From Mytilisepta virgata (lineage: Eukaryota > Mollusca > Bivalvia > Mytilida > Mytilidae): a stretch of DNA of 64,000 nt. Below the pieces are notes generated by a model. That model did no database searches. It saw only the letters and a list, made by a program, of their open reading frames with translations, and had not been told where the DNA came from. The translations under genes were made by a program, and so were the position numbers. This document shows positions 45,696-58,786 of this stretch, piece after piece; the first letter of the stretch is position 1; every line of letters begins with the position of its first letter. The stretch is from NCBI GenBank assembly GCA_028015205.1, contig CM051517.1, positions 46,263,135-46,327,134 on the forward strand. Direction: 5' to 3'.

Positions 45696-47039
45696 TATAT
45701 CCTCTTTTAGCTCATGCGTATAGAGACTTATGTAAACGCAAACTGTGACAACTTTGACAAGAAAAAGTAACTTTTTCCACACTTTTTCCGATTGTTTACC
45801 TTTACGAAGAAATAATACGGTACAACCACAATAGCTGTGAAAATTTTGTACATTGAAATACGCATTTACGTATACTTGAATTTTGAATAACGTTACGGTT
45901 ACCGGTAAGTCTGTGAAACATGCGTTGTATTATTTTTCTTGTGTAAAGGATGAATTATAGAAATTGACTGTGTGAATGGTTATCTTACGAAAATAGTTTC
46001 AAAATATGCTCTTAAAAGGCCAGATTGCACCATATTAATCGTAAGAGAAACAATCAAACCAATATCGGATACAAATATAGTACAACTCAAATGACCAAAA
46101 TTAGCGTATTTGTCATATTAGAATAGAAATAATTCAGGGGGGTTATAGACATGACAGAGTTATGGTCATTTATACATGGGCCGAGCCTTTATATTCTTAT
46201 TTATACCTCGCTATCGCTCGGTATAAAATAATCGAATATAAACGCCCAGTAATAGTAATGTCTTTTGCTCCTGTGTAGCTGCAAGGATATGAAAGTAGGA
46301 TTTGGGGCAGAATATAATTGTTTTATCTTCAGAATATACATGAAAAATGTGTCAACACATAAACATGAAATATACACATTTGAAAACAGTAAGTAAACGT
46401 TACGGCTATATAAAATCAATTGAATTCGTTAAACAACAGTTGTATTATATTTTCTTTGTCATTTTGTTTGACGAAATTATAATACTTGTAACTCCTTTTA
46501 ATCATATACTTTGCAATGTGTTATAGTTATAAATTATACATAACATATAAAATTTTATTCAACCAATCGACAAGGACCCACAAAGGATATATAACATACA
46601 AACAGATATAATTACCTACGACATATAACAACAAAAATAATTTGAATAGTATTTAGATCCTTGGTCAATGGAAACTTTTAAACTTTTTATAACCTGTAGT
46701 AATATTTTAACATAGCTTTCACAATATATACAGTCATTTCGGGTAATTCTGCGCATTAACATGAAAATGATTTGCTCGGAATGCGCCGAATTACCCAACA
46801 ACATAGTAATAAAGAGGAAGTCTGTCCAATTCAGATAACACAGCTATGCTTATATTTTTCGAATGAACACCAAGTATATATTTACAAAATTTCTGATGCA
46901 TTTCTGCAGGACATTAAATTTGTCATCATGGTGAGTTACCGCTTCTGAATTTTGATGTGAAGGGATTAAATATAACAGATATAAATTTATTTAATGCACG
47001 TTTCAATTGTGTATCTAATGGAAACTCTTTTCTTACAAT
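45696..47039. other. No gene seen; one short hairpin
   Basis: AT-rich. A short inverted repeat at about 46741-46800 pairs GGGTAATTCTGCGCATT with AATGCGCCGAATTACCC. No exon was recognised. Confidence 0.4.
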
Positions 47040-48533
47040 ATTAAGGGACCTTTTTTAGACATTTTAGAATCTATGTATAAAGAAGTTTTATTTTCTGTAA
47101 AAGTACAAGATGGAGTAACAGATTTTTTCTCATCCCAGGTAGGAGTAAAACAAGGTTGCATTTTAAGCCCTACTCTCTTCTCATTGTATATAAATGATTT
47201 ACCTGATCTTTTTAATTCAAAATGTTATCCAGTATGTATTAATAATACCTCACTATCAAGTTTATTGTATGCTGATGATCTGGTGTTAATATCTGAATCC
47301 GCAGAGGGACTTCAGAATTGTATAGATAAATTAGACAATTACTGTGAAAAGTGGAATTTAACCATAAACCTTGACAAAACTAAAATTATGATTTTTAATA
47401 AACCTGGAAGGAAAATTTTAAAAGATGTATTTACTTTTAGAAATGCAACCATTGAACAGACAATGGAATATAAATATCTAGGAATAATTTTTAAACCCTC
47501 AGGTGTATTTTCTGAGGCAATAAATCTGTTGTGCAAGAAAGCTTCAAAAGCAATATTCTGTATAAGAAAAATGTTATTTTCAGATAAAATGAATGTATCT
47601 GCTCATATACGATTATTTGAATCCTGTATTTCACCTATTCTGTTATATTGCAGTGAAATATGGTGTGTAAACATTGTAAAGAATGATAAAAGTTTAGAAT
47701 CTAAATACTTATCAATGGAACCTGTCAAAATACAAATAAAGTTTGCTAAATATTTACTGGGAGTAAATAAAGCAGCCGTAAATTTAGCTGTTTTATCTGA
47801 ATTGGGAATGTATCCTATTGGGATTCAAGCACTTAAATCTGCAATTGGATTTTGGTTACATATTCTAAACTCTGATAACAGGTTACTATATGATGCATAC
47901 CAAGCTAATTCATGCATTCCAGATGGTTTCTGTTCGAAAATAAAAAATTTATTGAATAAACTAAATTTCTCTCATACATGGGAAAATCATGGAACATTTT
48001 CTAAAACAAAACTATTAAAATCAATAGTATTAAAATTAAATGAGAATTTTGTAAATTTTTGGAAAAGTTCTATTTATAATGATGAAAACTCAGAGCATGG
48101 TAACAAATTAAGAACGTTTCGAAAAGTAAAATCTGAGTTCCAAATGGAAAAATATTTACTCTATAATTTTGACAAAAATATTGTTCATAACTTTACTAAG
48201 CTTAGAATAAGCAATAGCAAATTAGCAATAGAAAGTGGCAGATTTAACAAAACTAAATTAGAAAATAGAATTTGTCCAATATGCAATTCAGGTACTGAAG
48301 ATGAGTATCACTTTATCATAAGCTGCTCTAAATTATCTGATTTCCGGAAAAAACTATACGATGAAATAGTAGCAATTGTTCCTTCTTTCAATGATATGAT
48401 TGATCAAGGTAAATTTGAATATATATTTACTTGTGAGGAATATGACATAAGTAAAATTATTATAAATGGTATCAGTCTCATGTACAATACAAGATTGGAA
48501 ATGGTAAATATTGATAGTGTGAATAACTCATAG
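47040..48533 (+). pseudogene. Non-LTR retrotransposon RT, 5'-truncated
   Basis: A long open frame of about 490 residues ending at 48533. It begins inside the RT domain (a GPFLDILESMYKEV-type stretch), then VGVKQGCILSPTLFSLYIND (motif B) and SLLYADDLVLIS (catalytic YADD box), the thumb/connection region and a C-terminal zinc knuckle CPICNSGTEDEYHFIISC (about 48274-48330). The first catalytic Asp region and the endonuclease are missing, so the copy is 5'-truncated as usual for non-LTR elements. The 3' UTR runs to an AATAAA-like stretch and a (GATTCT)n tail at 48807-48833. The frame is intact over its length, which suggests a fairly young copy. Clade not assigned. Confidence 0.85.
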
Positions 48534-48806
48534 TTGTTTATATATCATGTTAAGATTTAATGTATTTTATACCATAACACACCTCTTCAGTCAGACACTT
48601 TAGTGTTGTATACATGGTGGTGCTCCGAAGTTTGGAGAGTTATATTGTAAGTATGATCACTTCCCTTGGTAGGAGGCATGCAGCAAATATTGAACTATTA
48701 ATTTAAAATATTTCATAATCAAAAATATATTGTATGATTCTGTATTGTTTATTATGCATTGTTTTAGTAACAATCCTACTGTTTTGGATTTTATACTAAT
48801 AAAATT

Positions 48807-48833
48807 TCTGATTCTGATTCTGATTCTGATTCT
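48807..48833 (+). repeat. (GATTCT)n 3' tail of the non-LTR element
   Basis: About four to five GATTCT units after 'aataaaatttctgattctg'. Short tandem tails of this kind mark 3' ends of several non-LTR clades. Confidence 0.7.
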
Positions 48834-49642
48834 ACAATGTTTTAATTAGCAATATTTTTTTTAAACATTTTAATTTGAATCGTATGTTTTCCGGGTCTTT
48901 ACCAGCCACACTGCAGGGTTTTATTATCGCCCAATAGAGTTCATAATACAGGTCATTATTATTTTGATTATTGGCGGGAACAAAGAATGTTTTTAATTGG
49001 AGACTATAGGCGATTTGGTACCAGATATAATGTTTACAATTGATGTTTCCGCCCAGTGCTACACCTAGCGTTAACTGAAGATCCTTTTCACTGACACATT
49101 ATATGCCTAATTCATTTAAGGAAAAGATGATTAAGAATAAGATGTTCATTAACATTTGTCCCTTTCATTTTTTGTCCCTAGAATCTTTTATCAAATTTGA
49201 TCCCTGGTATTTTTATCCTGAACAGGAATAAAATCAGGAATCTTAGGCTTCCTAGTCCGATACACCAACCACTACATCACGGTGCCCTTTTTCTGCTAAT
49301 GAAATATAGGCAAGTTAATTGTCAGTGAAACATCATTTTAATGTTTTAAAAAACACACATGACCTACATTTTTACCTCGCATAAAGTTGGATATAATATA
49401 TACCTTGTGTTATTGTGTAGTTGCTATAGTTATCACTATCAACTTTACAAATAAGAGTAATTGATACCAGTTTATCACTGTCATGCTGTTCAAAGTATTA
49501 TATGGTATAGAAATTGAAAAATTGGTACTTTGATAAAACATGTATGAGATCTATTTTCTCTCAGGTTCTCAATGTGATCATTTTAATATTTCGAACTCTA
49601 ATTATATAGTTTTTAAAGCATGATAATGATATACACTGTATA
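48834..49642. other. No recognisable feature
   Basis: AT-rich spacer, no exon or repeat family identified. Confidence 0.4.
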
Positions 49643-50138
49643 CAGTCAAACCTGCCCTAACGGTTACCTTAATTAAGCAGCCACCTGCCTTCAGGTGTCG
49701 TCCTGGAGTCCGCCCAAATAGTTTTACATGTTAATTTAACTTGAATAAGCGGTCACCTGTCTTACGCGCCCAGCTGTCACAAAAAATGGTATCCAGGTTT
49801 GAATTTTACCTCAATTAAGCGGTCATTTACCTTTCTATGCATGTTAAAATCATCGTTAATTGACCTTCAAATCATCTTTAATTAAGGGCATAGCTTAATT
49901 ATCATTCAAATTATCCAATTCATTGTTCATTTATGGTCGATTATGGAAAAAAACATCGTTTCACCTCAGTTGAACCGCCATATTTGTATGTTAGACAACG
50001 ATACTGTCTTGATCGTTCCAGACCGGAAATCAAAATACGGATTTGCCGCTCACTGTAAAACTTGATTAAACGGTCACCTGTCATATGCGGCCACTTTACT
50101 TTCATCCCAGTTGTGGCCGTTAAAAGCAGGTTTGACTG
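49643..50138. mobile_element. 496-bp MITE with CAGTCAAACCTGC ends
   Basis: Terminal inverted repeats CAGTCAAACCTGC and GCAGGTTTGACTG are flanked by TA on both sides (49641-49642 and 50139-50140). Internal 'aagcggtcacctg' phrases occur in both halves. TA target duplications and this type of end fit a non-autonomous Tc1/mariner-type element. Confidence 0.8.
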
Positions 50139-50147
50139 TATATAGAA

Positions 50148-50210
50148 TAGAGAATGGAAACGGGGAATGTGTCAAAGAGACAACAACCTGACCAAAGAGC
50201 AGAAATCAGC
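50148..50210 (-). repeat. Truncated copy of the mussel repeat seen at 12606-13066
   Basis: The minus strand reads 'ctgctctttggtcaggttgt' and 'tgtctctttgacacattccc', matching the 3' half of the insertion in the first Penelope-like element. It begins within 10 bp of the MITE end. Confidence 0.65.
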
Positions 50211-51299
50211 TCATGGTTACCAATGAGTACATACGTTATATTTTTAAACTTTTAAACCAATCTGACTGGATAGAATCTGTAAAACCACTGGGTTGTGAAT
50301 CATACCTAGCTTTTCTATGTGTTAAAGGCCCAAGACAAATGACACAGTGTGAGACTGATCTTAATTGTCAGGGCTTCGGAATTTTTTTGAAAATTAACTT
50401 GCCCAGGGGAAAATTGTATTAAAATTTTAATTTCCCGCACCATAATTCTCTTTCCTGTTCTTTTAAAAGTCTGCAAAACATCATTACCGTTATCGTCAAC
50501 TACTTTCGGTTTCTTTGATTCGGAAACGAAATATTTGTGCAAGATCATGCATCGGGCCTTATTTATTAAACATTTATCGTTGTCAAAGTTTGAGAAGTTT
50601 TCATTTTGGTTTACTGGTAATACGCAAGGAAAAAACAAGCTAATTTTCGGGGAACTAGTTTCTAAAATTTAGATTGGTTCAATCACTGACTTTGTCAAAC
50701 AATAAAACAATGCACTGGAACGTACCATGTACCGGCGATTTACTTGCCCAACAGGAAACTGGTGCTTGTGTTTTTACTTTCCCGACGATTTTTTTACTTG
50801 CCACGGGAAATGGGAATTCTGAAGCCCTGATTGTCAATGAATTTCAGTCTTCACTTTCTTTGCATATTCTGGCTTCCTCTGGATAATCATAAAAAACTTT
50901 GCAGTGTAGACAAATTATCTGAAAATGTGTGGTGAAATTCTTAACACAAGGAGAATACTGTCTCTTTGTTGATACATTGAATTTATTGTCCATATCACAA
51001 ATTGATAGACCAATACAAAGTTTCTATCTTACAAGCAACATAAATAAATCTGTTATATTTCACATCTTACTAGAATTTACACCTTACTGGAAACTTTGCT
51101 TTATTTTACCAGCTTGAAATGTGATGGGTACTGCTAACAAAGCAGGATTGCATACTCTTCCAGCATTTGTCCAGAGCAGATAATTTGAAATGTAGATGTA
51201 TACATATTGTAAATTCTTTGTAGTCTTACATGTACTTTGAACGATTTGGTTAATTTGGAGTGTAATCAGTATATCAATGAATTAAACGTTTTTTTCCAG

Positions 51300-51497
51300 C
51301 TGACCAGAGTTGATTCAAATGTCTGTAATCATAAAGTCATGACAGAAGAAAGTAGAGAGAACATTAATGGAGTAGTTGAAGAAACTGAACTTGAACAGTA
51401 CAAGAGAGAAATATGGATGCAAACACAGATAGATTGCCACAAAATACAGAAGGAAGCTGGTAGAGATTATTTTAATCATAATCTATCGTACTGTCTG
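51300..51497 (+). CDS. Probable exon of an unrecognised gene (upstream)
   Basis: It lies between a strong acceptor (tttttttccag) and a gtaaaa donor and is open throughout, encoding 66 residues rich in Glu, Gln and Asn (EESRENINGVVEETELEQYK and then WMQTQIDCHKIQKEAG). It does not splice in phase directly to the exon at 54400, so an intervening exon is missing from my model or the two belong to different genes. No family was recognised. Confidence 0.5.
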
Positions 51498-51596
51498 GTA
51501 AAATGGCATGTTTAATTTGATGTTCAGTGAAAGGACAAACATAAATAAAATTGATCCAATTGCACAAAATGCATGTATAAACTTTAATGCATTTTT

Positions 51597-52512
51597 AGTT
51601 CACCTCAATGAAGTTGAGGAGGGGCTATTGGAGTCACCCTGGCGTCCACATCCTTGTCCGTGTCCGTTTGCGTGTCCACAGCCAGTTCTCAGTTACTGAT
51701 TGACATAGGGTCATATATTTTTGTGTTTAGGTGCATGATGAAGAGACTGACCATGTGACATAAGATGAAGGTCACATGACCCATATTACACGGTTGACTG
51801 GCTTTTAAGTTTTATGTAAAAATCAGTTTTGATATACAAAGTGACCTACAATCATATAACTTGGTGTGAGGATTCATCTCAGGATGTAACACAGCCTCCC
51901 ACCAATATTAGGTCACTCTGACCTAATTATCACACTATATTGACATAGGTTAAGTTCAGTTCGTCCGAGTTCAGTTCTCAGATACCAAGGGACCTAGTCA
52001 TATTACTTGGTGAGAGGGTGCATCTCAGGGAGTAACAGCCTCTCACCAAAATTAGGTCACTCTGACCTACTTATGGCACTTCATTGACTTATGTTAAGTT
52101 TTATGTCCGAGTTCAGTTCTCCAATACCAAGGGACCTACAATCATATTACTTGGTATAATGGTGCACCTCGGGTAGTAACACAGCCTCCGACCAAAATTA
52201 GGTCACTCTGACTTACTTATCGCACTTCATTTACTTAGGGTAAGTTTTATGTCTGAGTTTAGTTTTCTGATACCAAGCGACCTACAATCATATTACTTGA
52301 TGTGACGGTTCATTTCAGGGAGTAACACAACCTTTGACCAACATTAGGTCACTCTGAACTACTTACTGCGCTTGATTGACTTAGGTAAAGTTTTACATCT
52401 GAGTTCTGTTCTCCGATACCAAGCGACCTACAATTATTACTTGCTGTAAGGGTGCATCTCAGGGAGCTACAAAGCCACACACCAAAATTAGTGGGGGAAT
52501 GAGGCGAACTTT
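51597..52512 (+). mobile_element. HINE-like element of a second family
   Basis: The 5' end is TTTTT plus AGTTCACCTCAATGAAGTTG (itself a CCTCaatgaagttGAGG hairpin). The interior has about five units of about 145-150 bp with 'taccaagcgacctacaatca', 'aaattaggtcactctgacct' and 'gttcagttctc'. The 3' side has GAGGCGAACT, the inverted counterpart of the 5' AGTTCACCTC. It lies just after the exon at 51300-51497. Confidence 0.65.
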
Positions 52513-54399
52513 GTAATCGTAGATTTCTGGTTTTTTAATTACAACAACACATGATCCCCTTACTTGGATTGAAGTCTAATTAAGCTAATTATATACTTTG
52601 AAAGTTGCTGCAATTGTCAACAGACAAATTTTAATTAGATGAATAGTCATGGGACTGTGTGATATAGTAAGATCAACATGGACATGAAAGCAACATATGC
52701 TTTATAGATGTGCGAACACAAAATCTTAAAAAATGAACATGAAAATGTTTGAAAATGTTTGACAGCAATATCCAGATGTTAAAACGTCTCCAAACACCAA
52801 ATTTTACCCTACAAGTTTGAAAGGTTGATGACAATAGTAATGTTTATAGGAGTATAATTGACGACTTTCTTTCTCAATCAACACATGCAAAAGGTGAGAC
52901 TATCATTATGGTTGTAATAAAATGACCCACATTTAATTAAAATCCATACCAATTTACCGGAAAGAGAATTTACATGACCACCCGGTGTTAACAGGCCGTT
53001 ACATGTTGAAATGATGTAAGTTGTATATTACAGGTAAATAGTACAATAAACAGGGATCGACACGTGAAAGGAAGCACTTTTGAGTAGACTTTTGACATAA
53101 CTGTATGATAGATATAAATTAATATATAAAAAAATGTTCAAAAACCAAAAATATAGAAAAAGACTATTGTAAAGTAATAAAAGATGAAATTAAGTTTACT
53201 TAAATAATCCATTTTAAGCATTTATAAAAGACAGCTCTGAAAATCGTTTAAACATTTAACAAAAATTTTAGATGCCTTTGAATATCATTTACTTATTTAA
53301 AAACAGCGAAAGCCAAAAATTGTAATTAATTTGATTTAACACTTTTATATAATTAAATAATGGTGTACAATAAAAGTAGGCGTAACACTGGGAATACATA
53401 CACATGCATATACATACAAATTAGTATGTATATAAAATAAATTATTAGGAAATTTGATTAATGTTTAATAGATATATATTGTGTTTTCATTTAATTAATG
53501 ATTCATATTTACCAAAATCAAAGAGATTTTATCTGCAGTTAGACTTTTCTCACTTGTAATAACAGGTATTATACTTGCAAATTAGGTATAAATCGATTTA
53601 TTTCATGAAAATACTTTGAAGTATAAACAAATTCTTTTCTGAAGATAAGAGAAAAAAAACTAGAATTCACAGTAAGTAGCAATTTTTCTTTCATTTCTAA
53701 TTCACAGGAGCTCTTTTCACAGAATTTGTAAGGGTAAATTCCAGACATTAAAACCATCCGATATATTCTATTTTTTTCCTTGTTCTAATGGTTGAAACAA
53801 ATCCCAATATTAACCAAACTCACTCCTTTAATTTTACATAATTTTATGAATTCATTCAATATTGATATTTTCTAACTTTTATAAGCACACTGATTTTGTT
53901 TGATTCAATATACAAATCTGTTGTCTTCGGCAGCTATTGGATCATGTTACATAAGAAGTACGAAAACTGAGGTGAAAATAGGTCATATTTATGCATCAGA
54001 TGGTTTACGGTCACTAAAAGTTTCATCACACCTATTTATGCACGAAAGGCATTTAAAATTCAAATAAAGTGAACTTTCAGGGCATTCCTTGTCATAACTC
54101 CTTTAAGCTTCTAAGTGTTGTTTATTATGATGTACGAATCTATAATAAGATAAATCAGGAATTGGTATCTCTTTCACATGCCCAAGTTATAAAATATTAC
54201 ATTTTGTATAACTGTACATGATTTAATTTGGATGAAAGAATTTCAGATGATAACTTTTGATAGGTGTATAGCAAGTATACAGGCTGTATCAAGCATCTAA
54301 TATAATAAAAGTGTACAGATGTGAAGAGTTTTATGGTGATAGGCATAACATTTTAAGCCATTTATAATTTGTTTTCTCAATCTATCAATTTTATTCCAG
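52513..54399. other. AT-rich intron-like stretch, no exon recognised
   Basis: I looked for the exon that would link 51497 to 54400 and did not find a convincing one. No repeat family was recognised. Confidence 0.4.
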
Positions 54400-54451
54400 T
54401 AAAGATTCCTGTGGATGTAAATAAAAATGATACAGTCAAACTGACCAGTCT
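54400..54451 (+). CDS. Unrecognised coiled-coil-like gene, exon a
   Basis: Acceptor 'ttattccag', donor 'gtaagt'; 52 nt. It enters with two bases completing a codon and leaves two bases (CT). It encodes KIPVDVNKNDTVKLTS. Phases agree with the next exon, where CT plus T gives Leu. Confidence 0.6.
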
Positions 54452-55070
54452 GTAAGTATAACAAAATGGTAATGGCAGTGTCATCGCCGTCAACAATTGT
54501 TAAGATTTCTACTTCACTCAGTTGAAAGGAACTATTTGTGATAGATCAATGATATTTTCTATAAAGTTGCATTACTATCAGTACATCTCAGTTTGTCGAC
54601 CATTTTGAGGCCCTGCACCCTAGGTAATGGTCCAGCAACTTTCGATTAATTTTCAATGTTGAGTTTTCTGCCTAAGTTAGTTTGATAGGAACTACATGTG
54701 ATAGATCAATGATATTTTGTATAAAGTTGCATTACTATATGTACATCTCAATTTGAGGACCATTTTGAGGCCCTGCCCTCTAGATCGTGGTCTAGTGACT
54801 TTCAATTAATTAGCAATTTTCAATGTTAAGTTTTCTTCTTAAGTTAGTTTGATAGGAACTACTTGTGATAGATCAATGACATTTTGTATAAAGTTTACTT
54901 ATAAAAGCATTACTGTCAGTACATCATAGCTTGACGACCATTTCGAGGCCCTTCCTAGGTCATGGTCCAGCGACTTTCAATTAAGCAATGTTGCTGTCCA
55001 TCAGATTGTATTTTTTCGAATTTTCTGCAGGTAGGTGAGACATATCTCTGGGTCAACAATTTATTAAAAA
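54452..55070 (+). repeat. Tandem-core repeat ending GTGAGACATATCTC
   Basis: Three units of about 166-170 bp ('gataggaactacttgtgatag', 'gtacatctcagtttg', 'ccattttgaggccctgc') lie at about 54520-55000, followed by 'gtaggtgagacatatctctg', the same 3' end as at about 60116. It lies in the intron after exon a. Confidence 0.65.
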
Positions 55071-55895
55071 ATTAGCCTGAGAAAATAATAACTTTTTGGT
55101 ATAGTCTTGCATTTAAAAATTACAACAGTATCTTCTCAATATAGCAGACTAAGGGTGCTTTACATTATTCGGTACATACCGACTTTCACTAATTCTTCTT
55201 TCTGTTTGTCTGATGAGTCATTTTTAATGAACCACTCTGGTACAGGCCAAAAATGGAATACGAATCTTTGGTTCAGTTGGAACGTAACGCATAATGGAAA
55301 GCACCCTAAGATATCTAGTTTCAACATGTAGGGTCCCCTCAATCTAGGACTGAAAGAAAAGGAAAGTATATACAATGACTTATCTTCTTGTATACACGTA
55401 GTATGATGTTAATGGAAATTTCTGTTTTATAGAATTTTTACCTGTAGCTTGTCATTAAACTGCCATTGATGTTAGGCTTAAAAAAACTGCTAGGTTCTCA
55501 GATCCAACTGAAGAAACCTCCAGCCTCAGCGTTTTTTATTCTTAATAAAATACTGACTGGAAACGGTCGATACTTATTATTTCATCAGCGAAATCATATG
55601 TGCACTTTTAGAAATTAATAAATTGAATTGTGAATGATGGCGATAATTGATGTTAAGACCGGGAAAGGCAACTTGCTAGTTTCAAATCAGTTTGTATCAC
55701 AAGAACATCTAAACTTTTGCTATAGAAGGTATTAAAGCATGCCTGAAATGATATAGAACAGCATGAATCACACATTTGACATTTTCCAAAAATAAAATAA
55801 GCCTCCCTCCCTCATCCATTTTTTTCTAAATTGGCCAGAGAACCTAAGCATTTTTTGCTTGCTTTAGATATATTTTTGTTTTATACGTTTTGTAG
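55071..55895. other. Intron, no feature recognised
   Basis: AT-rich intronic DNA between exons a and b. Nothing supported. Confidence 0.4.
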
Positions 55896-55967
55896 TTTAA
55901 CAGAGTTAGGAGATGATCTACAAAGACAACATTTTGATAAAGACAGGAAAGAAGTTATTATTAAAAG
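55896..55967 (+). CDS. Unrecognised coiled-coil-like gene, exon b
   Basis: Acceptor 'cgttttgtag', donor 'gtacat'; 72 nt. It encodes LTELGDDLQRQHFDKDRKEV and a few more residues, a charged amphipathic stretch. The entering and leaving phases fit exons a and c exactly. Confidence 0.65.
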
Positions 55968-56716
55968 GTACATATAAGGCTCCAGTTAAAAAAATAAAAA
56001 AATAAGTTTTTCATGTTATTGGATATAAGGTCAATTCAAGTTAAACTGATAGATTACCATCCACCCAGAGATATATGTGGGAGGATTTTATTTTTTATTG
56101 CATGGATCTAATTCTGCCATCACCCAACATTTGGCAAGTTTGATGTGCGAAAAATTCTGTCTGCAGGTCTTGGATTGGGGATTTGTGGTCAATTTGCTTG
56201 TTATAAAAATATGGGAAGGATGAGAATGATAATTTTTCAATTAAGTTTAATTGGCCTAATTAGTGCGTCTTTGTAAAAGAAGTTGTCTCTCCAATGTGGC
56301 AGCATCTAAAGACCTTCATTGGCACAGTTTATTTTAAGTTTGCATAATTCTCATATTGGATAAACTTGCTACTGTGCAATAATTGTTGTTCCTTAATACA
56401 TGTAATACCTGTTGATTACTGTTAATTACTGTTAATTATTGATTAACTTGTTTAAATTTTAATTAGAAAATATTTCATGCTAATAATCAGCTATACCAAC
56501 ATGTATACATTAGTACAAGCAATTTTGCATACTTCAATAAACTTCAGTAACTCAAACAGATTCCGACAGTCCCTTGGAGTTTCAGGCATGGAAGTTTTAC
56601 CAAAGATTTTCCTATATTATCAGAACTACATACATCTATAGAGTGTTAATCTTGCCAAATAATAGGTAATAGCAGGCTATGTTATATGAGCTTATATTGG
56701 TGAAGCTTTATTACAG

Positions 56717-56794
56717 AATACAGCTGGGAAATTTCCTTGTAAAAGAATTATTTGAAGAAAAAGAACAAAGTGATGAAAACCAGGAAAAATTAAA
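56717..56794 (+). CDS. Unrecognised coiled-coil-like gene, exon c
   Basis: Acceptor 'ttattacag', donor 'gtaagt'; 78 nt. It encodes IQLGNFLVKELFEEKEQSDE then NQEKLK, heptad-like and highly charged. Phases match exons b and d. Confidence 0.65.
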
Positions 56795-56845
56795 GTAAGT
56801 GACTTTACACTGAAGCTTTTGTGTGACATCAGTAAGACATTTTTG

Positions 56846-57140
56846 TCGAACCTGCGACTTTTGTCACGGAAGCGAGACATAGCCATTCTACATTCTGTCA
56901 TCCTCGGTGTTGTAGGCGGCGGCAGTATTTTACTTATAAATGGACTTAGTTTTTCTCCCAGTTAAGATTACATACAGTCTGCAGTTTTTAAAACATTAAT
57001 TACTTTATTAAACCATCCTGGATTTTTACCAAACTTTGACAGAAGCTTCTTCATGATAAATAAATAACATGTGGAGACAAATTAAGTACATTCAACTATT
57101 ACACTATAAACATAGACAACAACGAAAACAGGCGAGACAC
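56846..57140 (+). mobile_element. Short GTCGAACC-ended repeat
   Basis: It starts TTTTTGTCGAACCTGCGAC with an immediate hairpin partner (gtcacggaagcgagac) and ends 'aggcgagacactgag'. Same family as 17812-18575 but with almost no internal tandem core. Intronic. Confidence 0.6.
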
Positions 57141-57819
57141 TGAGTTCTGTGAATCCTGTACAAATTTTTCGTGATCCCATTAAAATCAGGTCTACAACAA
57201 ACACCCTGTGACCAAAAGGATTCATTTCAAATAACCTTTCAACATCCTAATAATTCTATGCAAAACCATAAATATATATTTTTTAAAAAGAAATAATTGA
57301 TACAGAACTGAATATTTAGTTATTTTCCATCCCAACATTGATTTGTATTTTATTCAATGGTTGGTGTTGGTAAACATTGTACCATACCTAAATGTGGAGA
57401 TTTTATTGGATTGCTGAAAATTATTAATTTTTTTTTTGGTTGAAACTTGTAATCAATTATCTATTATAGTTCATTAACATCAAACGGTTGATTGTCAATT
57501 ATAATTGACTGCATACTTCAATTTTGTGTGTTTTTTTATCCAATTCTTTAAGGGCTTACGATACAGTTACAGGGGAGATAATTGCATCGCTAACATTCAA
57601 CCAGAACTTTTTGCGGAACAGCATCAAATTGTTTTTCCCTTTCCCGCAACGTCGCTATTCGGACGTCTCCTTTTAGTGGAAAATTACATTATGTCACTGG
57701 TGGTACTTGTATAAAGTTACAAGTCTTTCTAGAGGAAATGAATGAGGGTAACAATGTTACATCATACACAAATTTCATATGTTCAATTAAAAATGGAATA
57801 CCGATTGAAGTGTCGAAAT

Positions 57820-58010
57820 AGGGAAAATTCGTGACAAAAAAAAACATGACCTGGAACACCAAAAAGACGAGAGTCAAAAGACAAACAACAAATAACACGA
57901 AATACTAAACAGTACACACAGAAATTAAAAGAGCAACAGGAACCCCACCAAAAGCGGGATGAACTCAAGTGCTCCCCAAGCATGAACAGTACCTGCTTTA
58001 GGCTTCTCTA
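57820..58010. repeat. Fragment of a dispersed mussel repeat
   Basis: Phrases 'gaaccccaccaaaagcggg', 'atgaactcaagtgctcc' and 'agcatgaacagtacctgc' match a repeat I remember from Mytilus sequences. Boundaries are not clear. The rest of 57141-58786 has no recognised feature. Confidence 0.45.
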
Positions 58011-58786
58011 AAGGGTGGGGTTTTAACAGGTTTCATATCAGAAAGTTTTTTTCTTAAAAGGGGGAGCTTTGTGCTTTTTGGAATAGATAAAGATTCCGAT
58101 ACGTTGACATCTATATATATAGTACATGTTATTGTAAAATGCCTTAGTTCAAATGATGCATGAATATCGTAAGGAAGTGACATTGACAACTTAATGTATC
58201 AGGCGGATTCTTTTATATATTTGTTCATCATCTAATAAAAATGAAATTACAGAATTAATTTCTCGGACTTCCTAATCTATGGTGATTAGCTTTTTCAAAA
58301 GAGAGTACAAATACTTATTAGACATAAATATGAGAAACGCTAATCAGATATGTTATATAAAACATTGCTTTGGATAGAAACAGAAGTTAAATAATCGGCT
58401 TAAATTGTCATTTTCTCCAGTAATAATTGGAACAAAATAATTGCTATAAAAATTATTTTGACAGAGGTAATGCATTCCACAGTATTATGTTCCACTGGTG
58501 ACATTTAACACAAAATATGCAGTAAACAAATTTGTTGTAAAATATTTAAGTTTGATCAGGAATTGAGAGTGATACCAGTCTTGCTATTCATACATGCAGG
58601 AATTGGAATCAGGCAATTTCCAGTTTTCCGTTATGATGGCATGTCATTTCCCGCTTAAAATCAAAACTTGTTTCAATGCCTACAAAATCAACAGTTTTTT
58701 CAAAAATCTAAAAAATGAGCATATGGACACCATAATTTCGAAACTGCTTTCGATAGAAAATTATAAGGACAACATTATGTGATTTT

